A stretch of 64,000 bases of DNA from contig JAOPYO010000057.1 in the NCBI GenBank assembly GCA_025964575.1, positions 1 to 64,000 on the forward strand, written 5' to 3'. Below are positions 60,350 to 64,000 of this stretch, piece after piece. Source of the stretch: Actinomycetes bacterium (lineage in GTDB: Bacteria; Actinomycetota; Actinomycetes; Streptosporangiales; Streptosporangiaceae). Below the pieces are notes generated by a model. That model was not told the DNA's origin, did not search any database, and saw only the letters and a list, made by a program, of their open reading frames with translations. The translations under genes were made by a program, and so were the position numbers. Each line of letters begins with the position of its first letter. Position 1 is the first letter of the stretch.

Positions 60350-62146
60350 TCAGCCCAGCTCTGACGGTTCGCGCCAGCGGTTGGTGATGGGGAGACGGCG
60401 GTCGCGGCCGAAGTTCTTGGGGGTGATCTTCGGGCCGGGTGGGTACTGGCGGCGTTTGTACTCCGCCCTGTCGACGAGGAGGATCACTCGTTCGACGAGT
60501 GCCGGGTCGTGGCCGGCGGCGATCAGCGCGTCGTGGCCCAGGTCCCGCTCCACATAGTCGACGAGCAGGGGGTCCAGCACGGTGTAGTCCGGCAATGAGT
60601 CGCTGTCCAACTGGTCCGGGCGCAGCTCCGCGGACGGCGGCTTGTCGATGATGTTCTGCGGGATGGGCGGCACGGGGAAGGCGTGCAGGAAGGGGCTCAG
60701 CACACCGATCTGGGTGTTCCTCCAGCGGCACAGCGCCCATACCAGCGTCTTGGTCAGGTCCTTGATCGGCCCGAAGCCGCCCGCGGAGTCGCCGTACAGC
60801 GTGGAGTAGCCGGTCGCGATCTCGCTCTTGTTGCCCGTCGTCAGCACCAGATGGCCGTGCTGGTTCGACAGTCCCATGAGGATGGTGCCGCGCACCCGGG
60901 CCTGCAGGTTCTCGGCCGCCAGCCCGGTCAGCTCCAGCTCGGCCTCAAAGGCCTCGACGATGTCGCGGATGGGCACCGTACGGCCGTGCAACCCCTGCCG
61001 CTTGACCAGATCCTCCGCGTCGGTGATCGAGTGCTCGCTGGAGTGGCGGCTCGGCATCAGCACGACGTGCACGTCGTCGGGACCGATGGCATCGGCGGCG
61101 ATGGTGGCCACGAGCGCCGAGTCGACACCGCCGGACAGACCGAGGATCACCGACCGGAAGCCGTTCTTGCGCACGTAGTCGCGGACGCCGAGGACCAGCG
61201 CCGAGTAGACCTCGCCGCAGTTGTCCGGCGCGGGCGCCACCTCCGGCTGCGACGCCTCGTACGCCGGGAGCGGGTCCTGCGAGAGCACCCGCCGGTCCAC
61301 GGTGATCGTGGTGCCGTCGTGGGCGTCCACAGGGAACTCGCCGGCCTGCAGCGACGGGTGGGCGGGCGGCGCGACCAGGTCGGCGACGAGCAGGTGCTCC
61401 TCGAACTGCGGGGACCGGGCGACGAGGTCGCCGTCCTTGGTGACGATGATCGAGTCGCCGTCGAAGACCAGCTCGTCCTGGCCGCCGACCATGTTGACGT
61501 AGGCGAGGGCGCAGCCCGCCTCCTGGGCCCGTCGGGCGCACAGTTCCAGCCGGACGTCGTCCTTGCTCCGCTCGTACGGCGAACCGTTGATCACCAGCAA
61601 CAATCCGGCGTGGGCTGACCGGGCGACGCTCACCGGGCCGCCGTCCTGCCACAAGTCCTCACAGATCGCCGTCGCGATGTCGACACCGTGCAGCCGGACG
61701 ACCGGCAGCCGGTCGCCAGGGACGAAGTAGCGGAACTCGTCGAACACCCCGTAGTTGGGCAGATGGTGCTTGGCCGAGCGGGTGACGACCTCGCCCTGAT
61801 GCAACCACGCCAGGGCGTTGAGCGGCGCCCCGGCGGGCTGGCCCAGCTTGGCCAGGCTGACCGTGCGGCGATCCAGATAGCCGACGACCACCGGGAGATC
61901 GCCGAGACCTTCGTCGTCCAGCCGGCGGGCGGTCGCCTCCAGCGTGCGCTGCGAGGCCTCGACGAAGGACGTGCGCAGGGCGAGGTCCTCCACCGGGTAG
62001 CCGGTCAGCATCATTTCAGGGAAGACCACGAGATGCGCGCCCGCCTCGGCGGCGCGCCTGGCCCAGGAGACGATCAGGTCGGCGTTGCCGGCGAGGTCGC
62101 CGACGGTCGGATTCACCTGTGCGAGTGCGATACGGAGCTGTGCCAC
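60350..62146 (-). CDS. nadE: glutamine-dependent NAD+ synthetase
   Basis: A 598-residue two-domain enzyme. The nitrilase-like amidase (to about residue 270) has the catalytic Glu in VVFPEMMLTGYP, Lys in SAKHHLPNYGVFDE and Cys in ATAICEDLWQ. The synthetase has the P-loop VILGLSGGVDSALVATIAADA, LMPSRHSSEHS and TTGNKSEIATGY. It amidates nicotinate adenine dinucleotide, the last step of NAD synthesis. GTG 62146 begins the usual AQLRIALAQVNPTVGD. Confidence 0.96.
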   Translation of the reverse strand: MAQLRIALAQVNPTVGDLAGNADLIVSWARRAAEAGAHLVVFPEMMLTGYPVEDLALRTSFVEASQRTLEATARRLDDEGLGDLPVVVGYLDRRTVSLAKLGQPAGAPLNALAWLHQGEVVTRSAKHHLPNYGVFDEFRYFVPGDRLPVVRLHGVDIATAICEDLWQDGGPVSVARSAHAGLLLVINGSPYERSKDDVRLELCARRAQEAGCALAYVNMVGGQDELVFDGDSIIVTKDGDLVARSPQFEEHLLVADLVAPPAHPSLQAGEFPVDAHDGTTITVDRRVLSQDPLPAYEASQPEVAPAPDNCGEVYSALVLGVRDYVRKNGFRSVILGLSGGVDSALVATIAADAIGPDDVHVVLMPSRHSSEHSITDAEDLVKRQGLHGRTVPIRDIVEAFEAELELTGLAAENLQARVRGTILMGLSNQHGHLVLTTGNKSEIATGYSTLYGDSAGGFGPIKDLTKTLVWALCRWRNTQIGVLSPFLHAFPVPPIPQNIIDKPPSAELRPDQLDSDSLPDYTVLDPLLVDYVERDLGHDALIAAGHDPALVERVILLVDRAEYKRRQYPPGPKITPKNFGRDRRLPITNRWREPSELG

Positions 62147-62288
62147 GCCCCTAGCGTAGGCAATCGGAGATCGGCACTCGCGATCCGGTCGGCTTCGGCG
62201 ATCGATCCGGGTCTCGTACCGGCTTTGATCCTGGCTTTGATTCCATTCGCCTTGCTAGCGCCGTTGATGTCCGGGAAGATCGCCTATC

Positions 62289-62951
62289 GTGTGGAAGCTT
62301 CCCCTGACTCGTACCCTTGCCGCCGCGCTGGTCGCCGGCGGCCTCGTGCTCTCCGCGACCGCCTGCAGTGGTGGCGGTAAGGATCCGAAACCGTCCGGCG
62401 GTGCCGCGGCGGGCGGGAAGGGCCTGGCGATAGGGAAGCTCTCGATCGCCGCCCCCACCGGCTGGCAGGTGAAGCAGGCCCAGTCCCCGGACAGTTTCCG
62501 CGTGGTCGTCAGCGGTAGCTGCCCCGACGATCCGGACAAGCAGAGCACCTGCAAGGGGTTCCAGCTGCTCGGGGTGTCCCACGTGCAGCCGGACGAGAAT
62601 GAGGGCCTGCCGATCCAGCCGTACCAGCTGGGCGAACCGCACGCCGCGCAGTACGTCCAGGACGAGGGCTACGACTGCCCGGCCGATCCCAAGCTCCGCG
62701 GGGCCGACAAGAGCCTCGGGGCCCGCCTGGTCGGCCAGGGCACGGCCACCGTCGGCACCCAGAAGGCGGAGTACCGAGAGTGGAACATCCCCTGCTACAC
62801 CCGTGGCCCGAACATCGGTGAGCCGGACAAGAAGACCACCGTGTCCTACACCGAGCGGGACTGGTACCTGGCCGCTTCCAAAACCCTGATCGTCGACGAG
62901 TGGAACACACCGAACCTCAAGACGCTCCTGGCCAAGGCCACCTGGAGCTGA
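62289..62951 (+). CDS. lipoprotein, uncharacterised
   Basis: A 220-residue exported protein. The leader WKLPLTRTLAAALVAGGLVL ends with lipobox SATAC. The mature domain starts LAIGKLSIAAPTGWQVKQAQ and contains four cysteines (SGSCPDD, STCKGF, YDCPAD, IPCYTRG) likely paired as disulphides. No family was recognised. GTG 62289 has a weak GGGAAG upstream. It is divergent from nadE and convergent with the terpene synthase gene. Confidence 0.78.
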   Translation: MWKLPLTRTLAAALVAGGLVLSATACSGGGKDPKPSGGAAAGGKGLAIGKLSIAAPTGWQVKQAQSPDSFRVVVSGSCPDDPDKQSTCKGFQLLGVSHVQPDENEGLPIQPYQLGEPHAAQYVQDEGYDCPADPKLRGADKSLGARLVGQGTATVGTQKAEYREWNIPCYTRGPNIGEPDKKTTVSYTERDWYLAASKTLIVDEWNTPNLKTLLAKATWS

Positions 62952-62963
62952 GAAGAGGGTTCC

Positions 62964-63968
62964 TCACGTCGGAATCCTGGCGCGGAACGACTCCTCGTGG
63001 ATTCGGTAGCGGCCCGACTCCAGCAGCCACTCGAGGTGGGCGCGGGGGGCGGTCAGGAGGGCCTCGGCGATCCCACCGGTCCGGCTCGCGACCGCGGGGT
63101 CGAGCCCGAGCCGGGCGAAGGTGGCGGGCAGCTGACGGGCGGCGGCCTCCACGTCGGGTGCGCGTTCGGCGATGCGGTCGACGACCCAGGTGCCGGTCTG
63201 GTCCGGGGTCAGGCCGAACGCGTGCGCGAAGACGGTCACGTAGTTGTGCGTCGCGCCCTGGGAAGCCTCCCGGGTGTAGGAGGCGACGTCGTTGCACCAG
63301 GCGATCAGGTCGGCGGTGCCCTCGAGCAGGCCCTGCCACGCGGGGGATCGGATCACCGCCGCGGGCAGCTCGACCCCGAGGACGGGTTCGGCGAGATCGA
63401 GCATGAAGGCACCACTCGTCCGGCGGCGCAGAGCCGGATACCGCTCGGGGGACGGGATGTGCCCGGTGCGGCGGTTCACCGCCTCCTCGGCACAGGCGGT
63501 CCGGTGCTCCTCCAGGTGACTCAGGAAACGGCACCGCCATGACCGGCTCATCACGGGTGAGGTCGCCCGCCACAGTTCGGGGAGCGCGACCTCCAGCGGG
63601 CCCGCCCCCGGGCGGGAGCGGCCGCGCCGCAGGGCTCTGAGCAGATGGGTGTACATCGCGTCCACCGCGGTGGCGGATCCGCCCAGCGGGCCCTCGTCCC
63701 GGGCGTCGTCGAAGGCGAACAGCCAGATCAGCCACTGGGTGAACAGTGTGACCCGGTCCTCGTCGGCGTCGGGGAACATCCGGGCCGCCAGCCATGCGAA
63801 CCGGGCCCGGCCCAGTAGAGAGGCGTCCGCGTTGCCGGTGATCAGTCCACCCCGCCGGGCCCAGGCGTCGGTGTTCTCGCCGATGGACCTGACGGCGGGA
63901 TGGAGCCTGCAGGGAACGGAGAAGAACGAGGCTCGGTCCGTGAGCGGGAGAAGGAGCGTCGCATCCAC
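62964..63968 (-). CDS. class I terpene synthase
   Basis: A 334-residue enzyme of the bacterial terpene cyclase group, which ionises an isoprenyl diphosphate with Mg2+. The first metal site is DDARDE at residues 87-92 (a DDxxD variant), and the second, NDVASYTRE at 226-234, is a perfect NSE motif; RY near the end (SGRYRI) is the usual C-terminal sensor. The length is typical for mono- or sesquiterpene cyclases. GTG 63968 has GGAGG too close for normal spacing, so translation may be leaderless or start elsewhere. No partner gene is visible before the window ends. Confidence 0.88.
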   Translation of the reverse strand: MDATLLLPLTDRASFFSVPCRLHPAVRSIGENTDAWARRGGLITGNADASLLGRARFAWLAARMFPDADEDRVTLFTQWLIWLFAFDDARDEGPLGGSATAVDAMYTHLLRALRRGRSRPGAGPLEVALPELWRATSPVMSRSWRCRFLSHLEEHRTACAEEAVNRRTGHIPSPERYPALRRRTSGAFMLDLAEPVLGVELPAAVIRSPAWQGLLEGTADLIAWCNDVASYTREASQGATHNYVTVFAHAFGLTPDQTGTWVVDRIAERAPDVEAAARQLPATFARLGLDPAVASRTGGIAEALLTAPRAHLEWLLESGRYRIHEESFRARIPT

Positions 63969-64000
63969 CCCTCCACGTTAACGATCTCCGCCGTAAGGAG

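Overview
High-GC DNA with GTG starts, frequent ATGA stop/start overlaps, F420 metabolism, SAM-dependent DUF574-type methyltransferase, PucR regulation and DUF5685/DUF3052/DUF2236 proteins points to a filamentous actinomycete. The gene content fits Streptosporangiaceae or a close relative; this is inference, because no rRNA or other marker is in the window. No tRNA, rRNA, CRISPR array or insertion sequence was recognised, and no gene-free stretch exceeds 300 bases.

Layout. 1-6.5 kb: oxidoreductase/regulator pair, racemase, two Nudix proteins, CutA, DUF3052 and DUF2236 proteins. 6.6-9.4 kb: copper efflux (copZ-copA) behind two CsoR-like boxes. 9.4-12.3 kb: phosphatase, alanine dehydrogenase, methyltransferase. 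12.3-30.2 kb: a purine-to-glyoxylate cluster, nearly all on the minus strand: uraD, 5-hydroxyisourate hydrolase, urate oxidase, three xanthine dehydrogenase subunits with an 8-oxoguanine deaminase among them, a purine permease, glycerate kinase, allantoinase and allantoicase, with a divergent PucR regulator. A two-gene unit (NB-ARC/TPR STAND NTPase plus CphA-like ATP-grasp ligase) sits in the middle of this cluster. 30.2-31.7 kb: a 39-residue exported-peptide gene divergent from an XRE-TPR regulator, laid out like a peptide quorum-sensing cassette. 31.8-39.5 kb: Cys-rich DUF5685 protein, acyl-CoA synthetase, CopC, a CopD-CtaG fusion and a LuxR-type two-component system. 39.5-47.3 kb: HtrA-like lipoprotein, housekeeping genes (map, npdG, panB), a truncated reductase remnant and several uncharacterised proteins. 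47.5-57.4 kb: an MFS pump with its TetR regulator, then a MacAB-like efflux locus with two divergent adaptor genes and its own OmpR-type two-component system. 57.5-64 kb: lipoproteins, a PAS-GAF-SpoIIE-HATPase phosphatase, NAD+ synthetase and a class I terpene synthase.

How the genes work together. The purine genes form a nearly complete route: (hypo)xanthine to urate by the XdhABC-type enzyme, 8-oxoguanine to urate by the deaminase, urate to allantoin by uricase, HIU hydrolase and OHCU decarboxylase, allantoin to ureidoglycolate by allantoinase and allantoicase, and glycerate to phosphoglycerate by the kinase. Ureidoglycolate lyase, glyoxylate carboligase and tartronate semialdehyde reductase are not in the window. 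Copper handling appears twice (copZ-copA and copC/copD-ctaG). The best candidates for undescribed biology are the small-peptide/XRE-TPR cassette at 30.2-31.7 kb and the STAND/ATP-grasp pair at 16.1-19.8 kb. All functions are inferred from reading the sequence; no database search was run.
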